NCBI RefSeq assembly: GCF_019968765.1
Contig: NZ_CP074149.1
Location: 744,001 to 808,000 of the forward strand
Reading direction: 5' to 3'
Length of the DNA: 64,000 nucleotides
Origin: Enterobacter sp. JBIWA008
GTDB lineage: Bacteria; Pseudomonadota; Gammaproteobacteria; Enterobacterales; Enterobacteriaceae
Shown: in pieces, positions 1-13,657 of the stretch
Position numbering within the stretch: position 1 is the stretch's first letter
Layout: each line of letters opens with the position of its first letter
The notes under the pieces: model-generated
Seen by the model: only the letters and a program-made list of their open reading frames with translations
Databases searched by the model: none
Told to the model about the DNA's origin: nothing
Translations under genes and position numbers: made by a program

Positions 1-2343
<2,343 letters not shown>

Positions 2344-2348
2344 GTAAA

Positions 2349-2390
2349 AATGCCCGGTGCCGTTCGGCTGCCGGGCACTCTCCCCATCTT
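2349..2390 (+). terminator. hairpin after carB
   Basis: TGCCCGG (2351-2357) and CCGGGCA (2371-2377) form a 7-bp stem six bases after the carB stop. The following sequence is C/T-rich (CTCTCCCCATCTT) rather than a clean T run, so termination strength is uncertain. It could also be a REP-like intergenic palindrome. Confidence 0.5.
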
Positions 2391-2482
2391 CAGAACCTTC
2401 TGGTTTTTCATCCGCTTTCAGTCAGTTAGCCTAAAATGGTTAGGTCGATAACGAAATTCAACTGAGAGCAGGGGAAAACACC

Positions 2483-2716
2483 ATGCAAAATAAATTACTG
2501 ATCGCTTCCGTTCTGGCTGCTACGGCAATGTTTACCGTTGCGGGCTGTTCGTCTAATCAGGCCGTAAAAACCACCGATGGCAAAACCATTGTCACCGACG
2601 GCAAGCCGCAGGTGGATGACGATACCGGTCTGGTGTCGTACAAAAATGCCGAAACTGGTCAAACCGAGCAGATCAACCGTGACCAGGTGAAATCCATGGG
2701 CGAGCTGGATAACTAA
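2483..2716 (+). CDS. small YgdI/YgdR-family (DUF903-type) lipoprotein
   Basis: A 77-residue protein with a lipoprotein signal peptide: basic N-terminus, hydrophobic core (LLIASVLAATAMFTV) and lipobox VAGC with Cys22 as the lipidation site. Ser at +2 predicts sorting to the outer membrane. The mature part resembles YgdI/YgdR proteins, which carry one small SH3-like beta fold; here the run TTDGKTIVTDGKPQVDDDTG followed by a Tyr-Asn-Gln-rich stretch fits. The start is supported by AGGGGA ten bases upstream. Function in this family is unknown; it is usually seen as a minor envelope lipoprotein. It stands alone between carB and kefF, where E. coli carries the cai-fix cluster. Confidence 0.8.
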   Translation: MQNKLLIASVLAATAMFTVAGCSSNQAVKTTDGKTIVTDGKPQVDDDTGLVSYKNAETGQTEQINRDQVKSMGELDN

Positions 2717-2819
2717 TTCAGAATTGTGACGTAAGCCCGTCAATAATATTCACTATTAGCCTGTTGAATTACTGACTACACTCTTTTGTTAAAAGAAAGC
2801 AGTAACAACAGGCTAATCA

Positions 2820-3350
2820 ATGATTCTGATAATTTATGCCCATCCTTATCCGCAGCACTCGCATGCGAATAAGCGGATGCTTGAGCAGGTAAGGACGCTT
2901 GATAACGTAGAGATACGTTCCCTCTATCAACTCTATCCCGATTTTAATATCGATATCGCCGCCGAACAGGAGGCGCTTTCTCGTGCCGATCTGATTATCT
3001 GGCAGCATCCGATGCAGTGGTACAGCACGCCCCCGCTCCTGAAGCTGTGGATTGATAAAGTCTTCTCCCACGGCTGGGCGTACGGCCACAACGGCAATGC
3101 GCTTAAAGGGAAAAGCCTGATGTGGGCGGTTACCACCGGCGGTGGGGAAAGCCATTTTGATATCGGTTCCTTCCCGGGTTTTGACGTCCTGGCGCAGCCG
3201 CTGCAGGCGACGGCGCTCTATTGCGGTCTGAACTGGCTCCCGCCGTTTGCGATGCACTGCACGTTTGTTTGCGACGATGAAACGCTGCAGGCGCAGGCTC
3301 GCCATTATAAACAACGCTTGCTTGAGTGGCAGGAGGCGCACCATGGATAG
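2820..3350 (+). CDS. kefF: KefF, ancillary quinone oxidoreductase of the KefC potassium efflux system
   Basis: A 176-residue flavodoxin-2/NQO1-like protein, the same length as E. coli KefF. It binds FMN and acts as the activating subunit of KefC and as a quinone reductase. Visible features are the N-terminal strand and phosphate loop ([20 protein letters not shown]), the active-site [17 protein letters not shown] segment and the glycine-rich TTGGGESHF segment. The stop overlaps the kefC start by eight bases (ATGGATAG), which implies translational coupling and fits a one-to-one complex on the inner face of the membrane. Confidence 0.95.
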   Translation: MILIIYAHPYPQHSHANKRMLEQVRTLDNVEIRSLYQLYPDFNIDIAAEQEALSRADLIIWQHPMQWYSTPPLLKLWIDKVFSHGWAYGHNGNALKGKSLMWAVTTGGGESHFDIGSFPGFDVLAQPLQATALYCGLNWLPPFAMHCTFVCDDETLQAQARHYKQRLLEWQEAHHG

Positions 3351-5208
3351 CCATACGCTGATACAGGCGCTGATTTACCTCGGTGCGGCGGCGCTGATTG
3401 TGCCCGTGGCGGTACGCCTGGGGCTGGGCTCGGTTCTTGGCTACCTGATTGCGGGCTGCGTCATTGGGCCGTGGGGCTTTCGACTGGTCACGGATGCCGA
3501 GGCGATTCTCCATTTTGCTGAAATTGGCGTGGTGCTGATGCTGTTTGTGATTGGCCTGGAGCTCGACCCGCAGCGGCTGTGGAAGCTTCGCGCCTCGGTA
3601 TTTGGCGGTGGGGCGCTGCAGATGGTGGCCTGCGGCCTGCTGCTGGGCGGGTTCTGCATCCTGTTGGGCATGGACTGGAAAGTGGCGGAGCTCATCGGCA
3701 TGACGCTGGCGCTCTCCTCGACGGCGATTGCCATGCAGGCGATGAACGAGCGAAATCTGACGGTTTCTCAGATGGGACGCAGCGCGTTCTCGGTTCTGCT
3801 GTTCCAGGACATTGCCGCTATCCCGCTGGTGGCGATGATCCCGCTGCTGGCGGCCAGCGGTTCCTCTACCACGCTGGGTGCTTTCGCGCTGTCGGCGCTG
3901 AAGGTGGCGGGTGCCCTGGCGCTGGTGGTGCTGCTGGGCCGCTACGTGACACGACCGCTGCTGCGGTTTGTCGCCCGTTCAGGCCTGCGCGAAGTATTCA
4001 GCGCCGTGGCGCTGTTCCTGGTGTTTGGCTTCGGCCTGCTGCTGGAGGAGGCCGGGCTGTCGATGGCAATGGGGGCGTTCCTCGCAGGCGTTCTGCTGGC
4101 GAGCTCTGAATACCGTCACGCGCTGGAAAGCGATATCGAGCCGTTCAAAGGGTTGCTGCTGGGGCTGTTTTTTATCGGCGTTGGGATGTCCGTCGACTTC
4201 GGCACGCTGGTGACGCACCCGCTGCGGATCGTCATCCTGCTCGTCGGCTTCCTGGTCATTAAAATGGTGATGCTGTGGCTGATTGCGCGTCCATTGAACG
4301 TGCCGGGCAGGCAGCGCCGCTGGTTTGCCGTGCTGCTGGGGCAGGGGAGTGAATTTGCGTTCGTGGTCTTTGGCGCCGCGCAGATGGCAAACGTGCTCGA
4401 TCCCGAGTGGGCGAAAGCGCTGACGCTGGCGGTCGCACTGTCGATGGCGGCGACGCCTGTGCTGCTGGTGGTGCTGACGCGCCTGGAAAAATCGGACAGC
4501 GAGCAGGAGCGCGAAGCCGATGAGATTGACGAGGAGCAGCCGCGCGTCATCATTGCCGGATTTGGCCGCTACGGGCAGATCGTGGGCCGTCTGTTGCTGT
4601 CCAGCGGGGTGAAAATGGTTATCCTCGATCACGATCCCGACCATGTCGACACCCTGCGTAAATTTGATATGAAGGTGTTCTACGGGGATGCGACTCGCGT
4701 CGATCTGCTGGAATCCGCCGGGGCGGCAAAAGCCGAGGTGTTGATTAACGCCATTGACGATCCGGAAACCAGCATGCAGATGGTGGAGCTGGTAAAAGAA
4801 CATTTCCCGGCGCTGACCATTATTTCCCGCGCCCGCGATGTGGATCACTACATCCGCCTGCGACAGGCGGGCGTAGACGCGCCGGAGCGTGAAACGTTCG
4901 AAGGTGCGCTCAAGTCTGGCCGCGTGGCGCTGGAAAACCTGGGGCTCGGCGCGTATGAAGCACGTGAGCGTGCAGACCTGTTCCGCCGCTTTAATACCGA
5001 GATGGTCGAAGAGATGGCGGCGATGGCCGGCAGTACGGCCACCGAGCGTGCGGCGGTGTTTAAACGCACCAGCGCGATGCTGACGGAAATCATTAACGAG
5101 GATCGAAACCACCTGTCGCTGATCCAGCGTCATGGCTGGCAGGGCACGGAAGAGGGCAAGCATACCGGCGATCCGTCTGACGAGCCCGAGAGTAAACCTT
5201 CCGCGTGA
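3343..5208 (+). CDS. kefC: glutathione-regulated potassium-efflux system protein KefC
   Basis: A K+/H+ antiporter that is held closed by glutathione and opened by glutathione-electrophile adducts, acidifying the cytoplasm and protecting against toxic electrophiles. The ATG at 3343 is chosen ([14 protein letters not shown]) because it gives 621 residues, the family length; the frame is open further upstream only inside kefF. Residues 1-380 are a CPA2 sodium/proton-exchanger domain with about 12 membrane helices. The central regulatory loop [12 protein letters not shown] is at about residue 258. A Rossmann KTN/RCK domain starts near residue 400 ([15 protein letters not shown]). The acidic C-terminal tail ends in DEPESKPSA. 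Confidence 0.96.
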   Translation: MDSHTLIQALIYLGAAALIVPVAVRLGLGSVLGYLIAGCVIGPWGFRLVTDAEAILHFAEIGVVLMLFVIGLELDPQRLWKLRASVFGGGALQMVACGLLLGGFCILLGMDWKVAELIGMTLALSSTAIAMQAMNERNLTVSQMGRSAFSVLLFQDIAAIPLVAMIPLLAASGSSTTLGAFALSALKVAGALALVVLLGRYVTRPLLRFVARSGLREVFSAVALFLVFGFGLLLEEAGLSMAMGAFLAGVLLASSEYRHALESDIEPFKGLLLGLFFIGVGMSVDFGTLVTHPLRIVILLVGFLVIKMVMLWLIARPLNVPGRQRRWFAVLLGQGSEFAFVVFGAAQMANVLDPEWAKALTLAVALSMAATPVLLVVLTRLEKSDSEQEREADEIDEEQPRVIIAGFGRYGQIVGRLLLSSGVKMVILDHDPDHVDTLRKFDMKVFYGDATRVDLLESAGAAKAEVLINAIDDPETSMQMVELVKEHFPALTIISRARDVDHYIRLRQAGVDAPERETFEGALKSGRVALENLGLGAYEARERADLFRRFNTEMVEEMAAMAGSTATERAAVFKRTSAMLTEIINEDRNHLSLIQRHGWQGTEEGKHTGDPSDEPESKPSA

Positions 5209-5261
5209 AGTGGGGTTGCCAGCAATATTAAAAAATTTCTTTATCTTTACCCTGCCGCCAG

Positions 5262-5802
<541 letters not shown>

Positions 5803-5808
5803 GTGATT

Positions 5809-5834
5809 TTCCCTCTCCCGGCCGGGAGAGGGAA
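5809..5834. terminator. palindromic terminator between folA and apaH
   Basis: A perfect inverted repeat: 13 bases TTCCCTCTCCCGG (5809-5821) followed directly by its exact complement (5822-5834). It lies between the convergent folA and apaH stop codons and would serve both strands. A very similar palindrome lies between yabI and thiQ at 25847-25867. Confidence 0.7.
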
Positions 5835-5841
5835 TAGCGTA

Positions 5842-6690
5842 TCAGGAGGCAACGGCCTCACTTTCCCCCAAGTCCAGCTGTCGGTTGGACGGCTGCACAA
5901 AGTAAGCTTTATCTTCCCAGCGTAAGCAGGTTAAGTCTCCGCCCCAGCAGCATCCGGTATCCAGACCATAGATCCCTTCCGGTGTTCCTTTTCCTTCCAG
6001 TGCAGCCCAGTGACCAAATACCACGCTGTACTCGCTTGTCACCGGCCCCGGAATGGCAAACCACGGTTTCAGCGGTGCGGGCGCGCTTTCCGGCGTCTCT
6101 TTGGAATACATGTCCAGCTGTCCGTTCGGGAAGCAGAAACGCATGCGGGTGAACGCGTTGGTGATAAAGCGCAGGCGGGCCAGACCGCTGAGTTCCTCGC
6201 TCCAGTGGTTCGGCATATCGCCGTACATGGCATCGAGGAAGAAAGGATACGAGTCGCTCGCCAGCACCGCCTCAACGTCACGCGCGCAGGTTTTCGCCGT
6301 CTCAAGATCCCATTGTGGCGTGATTCCGGCATGCGCCATGACCAGCTTTTTCTCTTCGTCGATCTGCAGCAGGGGCTGACGGCGCAGCCAGTTAATCAGA
6401 TCGTCCGCATCCGGCGCATCCAGCAGTGGGGTAAGACGATCTTTAGGTTTGTTGCGGCTGATCCCGGCGAAAACCGCCAGCAGATGCAGATCGTGATTGC
6501 CCAGCACCATGCGCACGCTGTCGCCCAGCGATTTGACGAAACGTAATACTTCAAGGGAGCCGGGGCCACGCGCGACTAAATCGCCCGTCAGCCAGAGTGT
6601 GTCCTGTCCTGGCGTAAAGTCGACCTGTTTTAATAATGCGATCAGTTCATCGTAGCAACCGTGAACGTCGCCAATCAGATATGTAGACAT
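5842..6690 (-). CDS. apaH: diadenosine tetraphosphatase, symmetrical
   Basis: Hydrolyses Ap4A to two ADP and can also remove Np4 caps from RNA. Metallophosphatase motifs are clear: [10 protein letters not shown] (residues 7-16), GDLVARGP (about 36) and GNHDLHLL (about 63). The start [11 protein letters not shown] at 6690 gives 282 residues, against 280 for the E. coli protein; the open frame runs further upstream, but that stretch overlaps apaG and has no homology. It is the last gene of the lptD-surA-pdxA-rsmA-apaG-apaH run, four bases after apaG. Confidence 0.96.
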   Translation of the reverse strand: MSTYLIGDVHGCYDELIALLKQVDFTPGQDTLWLTGDLVARGPGSLEVLRFVKSLGDSVRMVLGNHDLHLLAVFAGISRNKPKDRLTPLLDAPDADDLINWLRRQPLLQIDEEKKLVMAHAGITPQWDLETAKTCARDVEAVLASDSYPFFLDAMYGDMPNHWSEELSGLARLRFITNAFTRMRFCFPNGQLDMYSKETPESAPAPLKPWFAIPGPVTSEYSVVFGHWAALEGKGTPEGIYGLDTGCCWGGDLTCLRWEDKAYFVQPSNRQLDLGESEAVAS

Positions 6691-6694
6691 TAGA

Positions 6695-7072
6695 TTAATG
6701 AATGAGTGTTGTAACGGCGAGACGGAACACAGGAATGGCAACGCGGAAACTATTGCCATCGACATCGACCATTTCATAATGGCCTTGCATGGTACCCATC
6801 GGCGTTTCAATTACCGCGCCGCTGGTGTACTGGTACTCTTCGCCAGGGGCGATATGGGGCTGCTCACCGACCACACCTTCGCCCTGAACTTCGATTTCGC
6901 GGCCATTGCCGTTAGTGATAAGCCAGTAACGCCCGCGCAGCTGCACGGGCATCCGCCCCAGATTACGAATGGTCACGGTGTAAGCGAAAACAAAACGTTC
7001 TTCGTCCGGGGAGGACTGTGATTCAACATAGACGCTTTGTACATGGACACATACGCGGGGCGAATCAATCAT
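6695..7072 (-). CDS. apaG: ApaG (Co2+/Mg2+ efflux-associated, DUF525)
   Basis: A 125-residue single-domain ApaG protein with a fibronectin-III-like beta sandwich, the standard family length. Typical segments are [22 protein letters not shown] and the glycine loop [20 protein letters not shown]. Its biochemical role is not firmly known; loss in Salmonella affects Co2+ and Mg2+ handling. It starts three bases after the rsmA stop and precedes apaH, so it is co-transcribed. Confidence 0.95.
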   Translation of the reverse strand: MIDSPRVCVHVQSVYVESQSSPDEERFVFAYTVTIRNLGRMPVQLRGRYWLITNGNGREIEVQGEGVVGEQPHIAPGEEYQYTSGAVIETPMGTMQGHYEMVDVDGNSFRVAIPVFRLAVTTLIH

Positions 7073-7075
7073 GGC

Positions 7076-7897
7076 TTAACTCTCCTTCGGCGGCGCATTA
7101 TCGCTGATGTAATTAGCCAGCTTGCAGTACTGCTCTACGGAAATATTCTCCGCACGCATTGCCGGGTCGATCCCCAGCTCGGCTAACACCTCAACGGTAA
7201 ACGAATTGCTCAGGCTGTTACGGATCGTTTTACGGCGCTGGTTAAAGGCTTCTGTAGTAATGCGGCTCAGTACGCGCAGATCTTTAACCGGATACGGTTT
7301 CGTCTTGTGCGGCACAAGGCGCACAACCGCTGAATCCACTTTCGGTGGTGGTGTGAACGCTGACGGCGGTACTTCGAGTACCGGGATCACGTTGCAGTAA
7401 TACTGTGCCATCACGCTTAAACGACCATACGCTTTACTGTTCGGGCCTGCAACCAGACGGTTAACAACCTCTTTTTGCAACATGAAGTGCATGTCGGCAA
7501 TGGCATCAGTATAGCTAAAGAGGTGGAACATGAGCGGTGTGGAGATGTTGTACGGCAGGTTGCCGAAGACGCGCAGCGGCTGGCCCATTTTTTCCGACAG
7601 TTCGCCAAAGTTCATGGTCATGGCGTCCTGCTGATAGATGGTCAGCTTCGGCCCGAGGAACGGGTGCGTTTGCAGGCGTGCGGCCAGATCGCGGTCCAGT
7701 TCGATGACGGTCAGCTCGTCAAGGCGTTCGCCTACTGGCTCGGTCAGCGCGGCAAGGCCCGGGCCGATTTCAACCATCGCCTGACCTTTTTGCGGATTAA
7801 TAGCCGAGACAATACTTTCGATCACGAACTGATCGTTAAGGAAGTTTTGCCCGAAACGTTTACGGGCTAAGTGGCCCTGATGGACTCGATTAGTCAT
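7076..7897 (-). CDS. rsmA: 16S rRNA (adenine1518/1519-N6)-dimethyltransferase
   Basis: Also called KsgA. It dimethylates two adjacent adenosines near the 3' end of 16S rRNA in a late step of 30S assembly; loss gives kasugamycin resistance. The 273 residues contain the SAM-binding motif [14 protein letters not shown] (about residue 42), the acidic loop IELDRDLA and the catalytic NLPYNIST (about residue 113), followed by the helical C-terminal domain. Its start codon overlaps the pdxA stop as ATGA (7894-7897), implying translational coupling. Confidence 0.97.
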   Translation of the reverse strand: MTNRVHQGHLARKRFGQNFLNDQFVIESIVSAINPQKGQAMVEIGPGLAALTEPVGERLDELTVIELDRDLAARLQTHPFLGPKLTIYQQDAMTMNFGELSEKMGQPLRVFGNLPYNISTPLMFHLFSYTDAIADMHFMLQKEVVNRLVAGPNSKAYGRLSVMAQYYCNVIPVLEVPPSAFTPPPKVDSAVVRLVPHKTKPYPVKDLRVLSRITTEAFNQRRKTIRNSLSNSFTVEVLAELGIDPAMRAENISVEQYCKLANYISDNAPPKES

Positions 7898-8880
7898 TGA
7901 GTATTAACAATCATTTTGATGGCGAGATTAAGCGCCGTAATAAAACTGCCGACATCCGCTTTCCCCTGGCCTGCCAGATCCAGCGCAGTACCGTGGTCAA
8001 CGGACGTTCGAATAAAGGGTAAACCGAGGGTAATATTCACCCCGCGGCCAAAGCCCTGGTATTTTAGCACGGGCAGGCCCTGATCGTGGTACATCGCGAG
8101 CACGGCATCGGCATTATCCAGGTATTTCGGCTGGAAAAGGGTATCTGCAGGCAGCGGCCCGCTGAGATTCATCCCCTTCGCCCGCATTTCGTTGAGCACC
8201 GGAATAATGGTGTCGATCTCTTCGGTTCCCATGTGCCCGCCTTCGCCGGCGTGCGGATTGAGGCCACAAACCAGCACGTGCGGCTGCAGGATCCCAAATT
8301 TTGTCTGCAGATCGTGGTGCAAAATCCCGATGATCTCACGCAGGAGTTCAGGGGTGATCGCATCAGGAATGGCTTTGATCGGCAGATGGGTTGTCACCAG
8401 CGCAACGCGCATCTCCTCCGTCGCCAGCATCATCACCACTTTCGGGCTGTGCGAGCGTTCTTCGAAGAACTCCGTATGCCCGGTAAAGGGTATACCCGCT
8501 TCGTTGATAACGCCTTTGTGGACGGGGCCGGTGATCAGGGCGGCAAATTCGCCCTTCAGACAACCGTCGCAGGCGCGCGCCAGAGTTTCAACGACATAGT
8601 GGCCGTTTTCCGTGCTGAGCTGGCCCGGAATAACCGCTGTACGAAGGGGAACTGAAAGAAGGGTGAGCGTACCGGCTTGCTGCGGTGCAGGCTGTTGGCC
8701 TTCAACGTAAGGGATGAGCGTTAAAGGCAGACCGAGCAGCGTTGCCCGGTCCTGTAACAGTGTTGCATCCGCGCAGACAACCAGTTCAACCGGCCAGCTG
8801 CGCTGGGCGAGCTGGACAACGAGGTCAGGCCCAATCCCGGCGGGTTCGCCGGGCGTGATAACAACACGATGCTGTTTCAT
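7894..8880 (-). CDS. pdxA: 4-hydroxythreonine-4-phosphate dehydrogenase
   Basis: Oxidises 4-phosphohydroxy-L-threonine with NAD to an aminoketone that PdxJ condenses to pyridoxine 5'-phosphate. The 328 residues carry family signatures: [12 protein letters not shown] at the N-terminus, [22 protein letters not shown] in the middle, the metal-site segment [13 protein letters not shown] and [12 protein letters not shown] near the end. The start shares one base with the surA stop (TAATG), so translation is probably coupled to surA. Confidence 0.96.
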   Translation of the reverse strand: MKQHRVVITPGEPAGIGPDLVVQLAQRSWPVELVVCADATLLQDRATLLGLPLTLIPYVEGQQPAPQQAGTLTLLSVPLRTAVIPGQLSTENGHYVVETLARACDGCLKGEFAALITGPVHKGVINEAGIPFTGHTEFFEERSHSPKVVMMLATEEMRVALVTTHLPIKAIPDAITPELLREIIGILHHDLQTKFGILQPHVLVCGLNPHAGEGGHMGTEEIDTIIPVLNEMRAKGMNLSGPLPADTLFQPKYLDNADAVLAMYHDQGLPVLKYQGFGRGVNITLGLPFIRTSVDHGTALDLAGQGKADVGSFITALNLAIKMIVNTQ

Positions 8881-10166
8881 TAGTTGCTCAGAACTTTCAC
8901 ATAAGCGCTGGCGCGTTGTTCCTGCATCCAGGTTGCTGCTTCTTCAGAGAACTTACGGTTAAACAGCATACGGTAGGCTCTGTCTTTCTGTGCCGCATCC
9001 GTTTTATCAACGTTACGGGTGTCCATCAGCTCGATCAGATGCCAGCCAAATGAAGAGTGGACCGGCGCGCTGATCTGACCTTTGTTCAGCTTCATCAACG
9101 CATCGCGGAACGCAGGATCGTAAATATCCGCAGCCGCCCAGCCCAGATCGCCGCCCTGGTTAGCAGAGCCTGGATCCTGAGAGAACTCTTTTGCTGCCTT
9201 CGCAAACGAGGTTTTACCGCTCTTAATGTCAGCAGCGATCTGTTCCAGCTTCGCACGCGCCTGATCGTCAGTCATGATCGGTGACGGTTTCAGAAGAATA
9301 TGGCGAGCGTGAACTTCGGTGACGGAGATATTTTGACTCTGGCCGCGCAGATCGTTCACCTTCAGAATGTGGAAGCCCACGCCTGAACGGATAGGACCAA
9401 CGATATCCCCTTTCTTCGCCGTGCTCAGCGCCTGAGCAAAGATGGAAGGCAGCTCCTGAATACGTCCCCAGCCCATCTGGCCGCCTTTCAGCGCCTGTTG
9501 GTCAGCGGAGTAGGTGATTGCCAGCTTGCCAAAGTCACCGCCGTTACGCGCCTGTTCAACAATAGAACGCGCCTGGCTTTCTGCTTCCGCAGCCTGATCG
9601 GACGTTGGGTTCTCTGGCAGTGGGATCAGAATGTGGCTCAGGTTCAGCTCTGTGCTCGCATCGTTCTGGTTACCCACCTGTTTTGCCAGCGCGTCCACTT
9701 CCTGAGGCAGGATTGTAACGCGGCGACGCACTTCGTTGTTACGCACTTCCGAAATCAGCATCTCTTTACGGATCTGGTTACGGTAGGTGGCGTAGCTGAT
9801 GCCGTCATAGGCCAGACGGCTGCGCATCTGGTCTAAAGACATATTGTTCTGCTTCGCGATATTAGCGATCGCCTGATCGAGCTGCTCGTCAGTGACCTTC
9901 ACACCCATTTTCTGCCCCATCTGCAGAACGATCTGATCCATGATCAGACGCTCCAGAATCTGGTGGCGCAGCGTGGCGTCATCCGGAAGCTGTTGACCGG
10001 CTTCGCCCGAATTGAGCTTCACCGATTTCATCAGACCATCAACGTCACTTTCAAGCACGACGCCGTTGTTAACCACAGCAGCGACTTTATCAACAACCTG
10101 GGGGGCCGCGAAGCTGGTATTCGCAACCATAGCGACACCGAGCAGCAGCGTTTTCCAGTTCTTCAT
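8880..10166 (-). CDS. surA: periplasmic chaperone and peptidyl-prolyl isomerase SurA
   Basis: Escorts unfolded outer-membrane proteins, LptD among them, through the periplasm to the BAM complex. The 428 residues begin with a signal peptide ([16 protein letters not shown], cleavage before APQVVDKV). An N-terminal chaperone domain follows to about residue 170, then two parvulin domains (about 172-273, core [11 protein letters not shown]; about 283-382, core [10 protein letters not shown]) and a C-terminal helix. It lies 53 bases after lptD in the same direction, a known functional pairing. Confidence 0.97.
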   Translation of the reverse strand: MKNWKTLLLGVAMVANTSFAAPQVVDKVAAVVNNGVVLESDVDGLMKSVKLNSGEAGQQLPDDATLRHQILERLIMDQIVLQMGQKMGVKVTDEQLDQAIANIAKQNNMSLDQMRSRLAYDGISYATYRNQIRKEMLISEVRNNEVRRRVTILPQEVDALAKQVGNQNDASTELNLSHILIPLPENPTSDQAAEAESQARSIVEQARNGGDFGKLAITYSADQQALKGGQMGWGRIQELPSIFAQALSTAKKGDIVGPIRSGVGFHILKVNDLRGQSQNISVTEVHARHILLKPSPIMTDDQARAKLEQIAADIKSGKTSFAKAAKEFSQDPGSANQGGDLGWAAADIYDPAFRDALMKLNKGQISAPVHSSFGWHLIELMDTRNVDKTDAAQKDRAYRMLFNRKFSEEAATWMQEQRASAYVKVLSN

Positions 10167-10219
10167 ACTTTTTCCATTTCAATTAACCGCAAAGCGGATT
10201 ACGTTGCAAATCAAGCACA

Positions 10220-12571
10220 TTACAAGGCGCTACTGTACGGCAGAATATTCGAGCGCAGCATTTTCTGTGTACCCAGACCGTAGTTGGAACTCAGGCCGCG
10301 TAACTCGAAGTTAAAGCCAATCACGTTATCGTATTTGCTCTGATTGTTTTCACTGTTCCAGCCGTTAAGCTTACGTTCGTAGCCGACACGCAGCGCGTAA
10401 CAGCAGGAGTTATATTGCAGACCTACCATCTGGTCAGCAGCTTTATTGGCGTTAGTGTCGAAGTAGTACGCGCCTACGATTGACCAGCGGTCGGCGATTG
10501 GCCAACTCGCTGCCCCACCCACCTGCGAAATACCGTCTTTATACTGCTCTGCAGTACCATAGTTTGGTAACGTCGCCTGAATATATTCCGGGCTGGCATA
10601 ACGATAGGTCAACTGCACCATACGATCTTCATCCCGGCGGTACTCGATCGCCGCCGTACTGTTGGCGATATTGTCGAGACGGGTGTCATATTGCACGCCA
10701 CCGCGAAGACCCCAACGATCGGTCATGCGCCAGTAGGTATCACCAGCCCAAATCAGCGAACCTGTCTTGTTATCTTTCTCCCACTTAATATTGTCATCGC
10801 CCGTGCGAGACTCGGTGAAATAGTAGATTTGACCAACAGAAACGTTAAAACGTTCAACGGCAGCGTCATCATAAACGCGCGATGTGACCCCGGTCGTTAA
10901 CTGGTTCGCTGAGGCGATGCGGTCAAGGCCACCGTAGGTACGGTCGCGGAACAGGCCGCTATAGTCAGACTGCAGTAAAGAGGAGTCGTAGTTATTGATG
11001 TTGCTCTGGTCGCGATAAGGCACGTACAGGTACTGCATACGTGGCTCCAGCGTCTGGGTATAGCCATCCGCCAGAAGTCCCATGTTGCGCTCGAAGATCA
11101 GCTTACCGTCCATTTTGAACTGCGGAAGCGTGCGGTTTACGCTTTCCTCAAGACGGGCGTTGTTGCTGGTATTGTAATCATCAATATTTTTTTGCTGATA
11201 GTGTGTCGCCATCAGCTTGGCTTCAGTATTCAGGCTTGCCCAGTCATTTGACCATGGCAAGTTGATGACGGGCTCAAGGTGAACTCGGGTGGCTTCCGGC
11301 ATATTGGAATTGGTGTTTACAAAATGCACCGCCTGACCATAAATACGGGTGTCGAACGGACCCACGTCATTTTGGTACCAGTTAACGTCCAGCTGTGGCT
11401 CGGCGCCATAGGTACTTGCCGTCTGGCTGGAGAACACCTGGAACTGCTTGTTGGTTACCGTCGCATCGAAGTTCTGCACCGCATAGCCAACGCTGAAGAT
11501 CTGCGTGGCATAACCATCGGTACTCGAACCGTATTTTGAGGAGAAATCGTTAAAGTAGTTCGGGTCACTGACCTTGGTGTAGTTAACGTTGAAACGCCAG
11601 ACCTGATCCATCACCCCGGAATGCTGCCAGAAATACATCCAGCGGTGCTTGTCGCCTTCGGTCGGATGCTCGTCCTGGAAGACTTTATCCGACGGCAGAT
11701 AGTCCAGCTCCATCAGACCCGCACCGGCGTGGGTCAGATAGCGGAACTCGTTCTCCCACATGATGTTGCCGCGCTTGTGGATATAGTGCGGCGTGATCGT
11801 CGCATCCATGTTTGGCGCGATGTTCCAGTAATACGGCAGGTAGAACTCAAAATAGTTCGACGTGCTGTATTTGGCATTCGGGATCAGGAAACCGGAGCGA
11901 CGTTTGTCACCCACGGGAAGCTGCAGATAAGGGCTGTAGAATATGGGCACCGGACCCAGCTTAAAGCGGGCGTTCCAGATCTCTGCGACCTGTTCTTCGC
12001 GGTCATGGATAACCTCGCTACCGACCACGCTCCAGGTATTTGAACCTGGCAGACATGACGTGAACGTACCATTTTCCAGGATCGTATAGCGGTTTTCACC
12101 GCGCTGTTTCATCAGGTCTGCGTCACCGCGCCCCTGGCGACCCACCATCTGGTAATCACCTTTCCAGACGTTAGTATCTTTAGTATTCAGGTTTGACCAG
12201 GCTTTCGGACCTTTCAGGATGACCTGATTGTCGTCATAGTGCACATTACCCAGCGCATCCACCGTTCGTACCGGCTCGGCCGCACCTTCCGGCTGCTTCT
12301 GGTGCAATTGCACTTCATCTGCCTGCAGGCGGCTATTGCCCTGGTTAATATCTACATTGCCCGTAAACGTGGCATTGTCAGGGTAAGTCCCTTTCGAACT
12401 GTCGGCAGTAATGGTTACCGGCAAGCTATTTGTATCGCCACTCACCAGTGGGCGATTATAACTTGGGACGCCAAGCATACACTGCGAGGCGAGATCGGCC
12501 GCCAGCCCCTGTTGACTGTACAGGGCGGTGCCAATCATTGTGGCCAGGAGGGTGGGGATACGTTTTTTCAT
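10220..12571 (-). CDS. lptD: LPS-assembly protein LptD
   Basis: The outer-membrane beta-barrel that, with lipoprotein LptE, inserts lipopolysaccharide into the outer leaflet. The 783 residues have a signal peptide ([18 protein letters not shown], processed before ADLASQC), a periplasmic beta-jellyroll domain to about residue 220 and a large barrel rich in alternating aromatic strands. The four cysteines used for disulfide isomerisation are present: one near residue 30 (LASQC), one in TSCLPGS and the adjacent pair in NSCCYALR. It is the first gene of the surA-pdxA-rsmA-apaGH run. Confidence 0.97.
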   Translation of the reverse strand: MKKRIPTLLATMIGTALYSQQGLAADLASQCMLGVPSYNRPLVSGDTNSLPVTITADSSKGTYPDNATFTGNVDINQGNSRLQADEVQLHQKQPEGAAEPVRTVDALGNVHYDDNQVILKGPKAWSNLNTKDTNVWKGDYQMVGRQGRGDADLMKQRGENRYTILENGTFTSCLPGSNTWSVVGSEVIHDREEQVAEIWNARFKLGPVPIFYSPYLQLPVGDKRRSGFLIPNAKYSTSNYFEFYLPYYWNIAPNMDATITPHYIHKRGNIMWENEFRYLTHAGAGLMELDYLPSDKVFQDEHPTEGDKHRWMYFWQHSGVMDQVWRFNVNYTKVSDPNYFNDFSSKYGSSTDGYATQIFSVGYAVQNFDATVTNKQFQVFSSQTASTYGAEPQLDVNWYQNDVGPFDTRIYGQAVHFVNTNSNMPEATRVHLEPVINLPWSNDWASLNTEAKLMATHYQQKNIDDYNTSNNARLEESVNRTLPQFKMDGKLIFERNMGLLADGYTQTLEPRMQYLYVPYRDQSNINNYDSSLLQSDYSGLFRDRTYGGLDRIASANQLTTGVTSRVYDDAAVERFNVSVGQIYYFTESRTGDDNIKWEKDNKTGSLIWAGDTYWRMTDRWGLRGGVQYDTRLDNIANSTAAIEYRRDEDRMVQLTYRYASPEYIQATLPNYGTAEQYKDGISQVGGAASWPIADRWSIVGAYYFDTNANKAADQMVGLQYNSCCYALRVGYERKLNGWNSENNQSKYDNVIGFNFELRGLSSNYGLGTQKMLRSNILPYSSAL

Positions 12572-12810
12572 ACGTTGTATTTTATTGTTCCGTCATCAGT
12601 GGCTACGGCTTACAAACGCTCAGAGACTATCTTACTCATCTGCGCAGTACCAGCGTTAATCCTGCCCGTTTGCGTGCCAGAGTGTTAGGCTCGCTATCGA
12701 ATGACGAGTATGATAAAGCAAATTATAGGCGATGTCCTTCAATTGACCGTGACTTGAACACAGTGATGATGACGTTGCGTCGGCAAGGAATATGACTATC
12801 CGGGGAGTAT
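12572..12810. promoter_or_regulatory. divergent lptD / djlA intergenic region
   Basis: 239 bases separate the divergent lptD and djlA starts, so promoters for both must lie here. I looked for a sigma-E type promoter (GGAACTT and GTCTAA) for lptD and found no convincing match. No coding capacity or strong hairpin is visible. Confidence 0.5.
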
Positions 12811-13626
12811 ATGCAGTATTGGGGTAAAATAATCGGCGTTGCGTTCGCCATCATCATGGGTGCCGGGTTCTGGGGGATTGTGCTTGGGCTTATTATCGGC
12901 CATATGTTTGATAAGGCGCGCAGCCGCAAAATGGCCTGGTTTGCCAATCAGCGCGAGCGTCAGTCACTCTTTTTCTCCACCACCTTTGAGGTCATGGGGC
13001 ACTTAACCAAATCCAAAGGGCGTGTCACAGAAGCCGATATTCAGATTGCCAGCGTCTTTATGGATCGCATGAACCTGCATGGCGACTCCCGTCTGGAAGC
13101 GCAAAATGCGTTTCGCATCGGTAAATCGGATAATTATCCGCTTCGCGAAAAAATGCGTCAGTTCCGCAGCATCTGCTTCGGACGCTTTGATTTAATTCGG
13201 ATGTTTCTGGAAATTCAAATTCAGGCTGCCTTCGCCGATGGTTCACTTCACCCTAATGAACGTGACGTGCTGTACGTCATTGCGGAAGAGCTGGGTATCT
13301 CCCGTATGCAGTTCGACCAGTTCCTGCGCATGATGCAGGGCGGGGCGCAGTTTGGCGGCGGTTATCACCAGCAGTCGTCCGGCGGTGCCTGGCAGCAGGC
13401 GCAGCGTGGTCCGACGCTGGAAGACGCCTGCAACGTGCTTGGCGTTAAGCCCTCTGACGATCAGACCACGATTAAACGTGCCTATCGTAAGCTCATGAGT
13501 GAGCATCATCCGGACAAACTGGTCGCGAAAGGCTTACCGCCAGAAATGATGGAGATGGCGAAGCAAAAAGCGCAGGAAATCCAGAAGGCGTACGAGCTCA
13601 TTAAAGAGAAGAAAGGTTTCAAATAA
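12811..13626 (+). CDS. djlA: co-chaperone DjlA
   Basis: A membrane-anchored DnaJ-type co-chaperone that stimulates DnaK; when overproduced in E. coli it activates the Rcs capsule response. The 271 residues have an N-terminal membrane segment with glycine spacing ([20 protein letters not shown], residues about 5-24) that supports dimerisation. A TerB-like helical domain spans about 55-180, a Gly/Gln-rich linker ([11 protein letters not shown]) follows, and a C-terminal J domain contains the essential His-Pro-Asp ([13 protein letters not shown]). It is transcribed opposite to lptD and convergent with rluA. Confidence 0.96.
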   Translation: MQYWGKIIGVAFAIIMGAGFWGIVLGLIIGHMFDKARSRKMAWFANQRERQSLFFSTTFEVMGHLTKSKGRVTEADIQIASVFMDRMNLHGDSRLEAQNAFRIGKSDNYPLREKMRQFRSICFGRFDLIRMFLEIQIQAAFADGSLHPNERDVLYVIAEELGISRMQFDQFLRMMQGGAQFGGGYHQQSSGGAWQQAQRGPTLEDACNVLGVKPSDDQTTIKRAYRKLMSEHHPDKLVAKGLPPEMMEMAKQKAQEIQKAYELIKEKKGFK

Positions 13627-13631
13627 AAAAA

Positions 13632-13657
13632 AGCCCGACGATGTCGGGCTTTTTTTA
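13632..13657. terminator. bidirectional terminator between djlA and rluA
   Basis: AGCCCGAC (13632-13639) and GTCGGGCT (13643-13650) form an 8-bp stem with a 3-base loop. A run of A precedes it and a run of T follows, so it works on both strands. The rluA stop lies in its downstream T-rich flank. Confidence 0.9.

Noticed and set aside
12572..12680. Sigma-E promoter for lptD
   Set aside because: E. coli lptD is sigma-E dependent, but I could not find GGAACTT with a correctly spaced GTCTAA-like element here.
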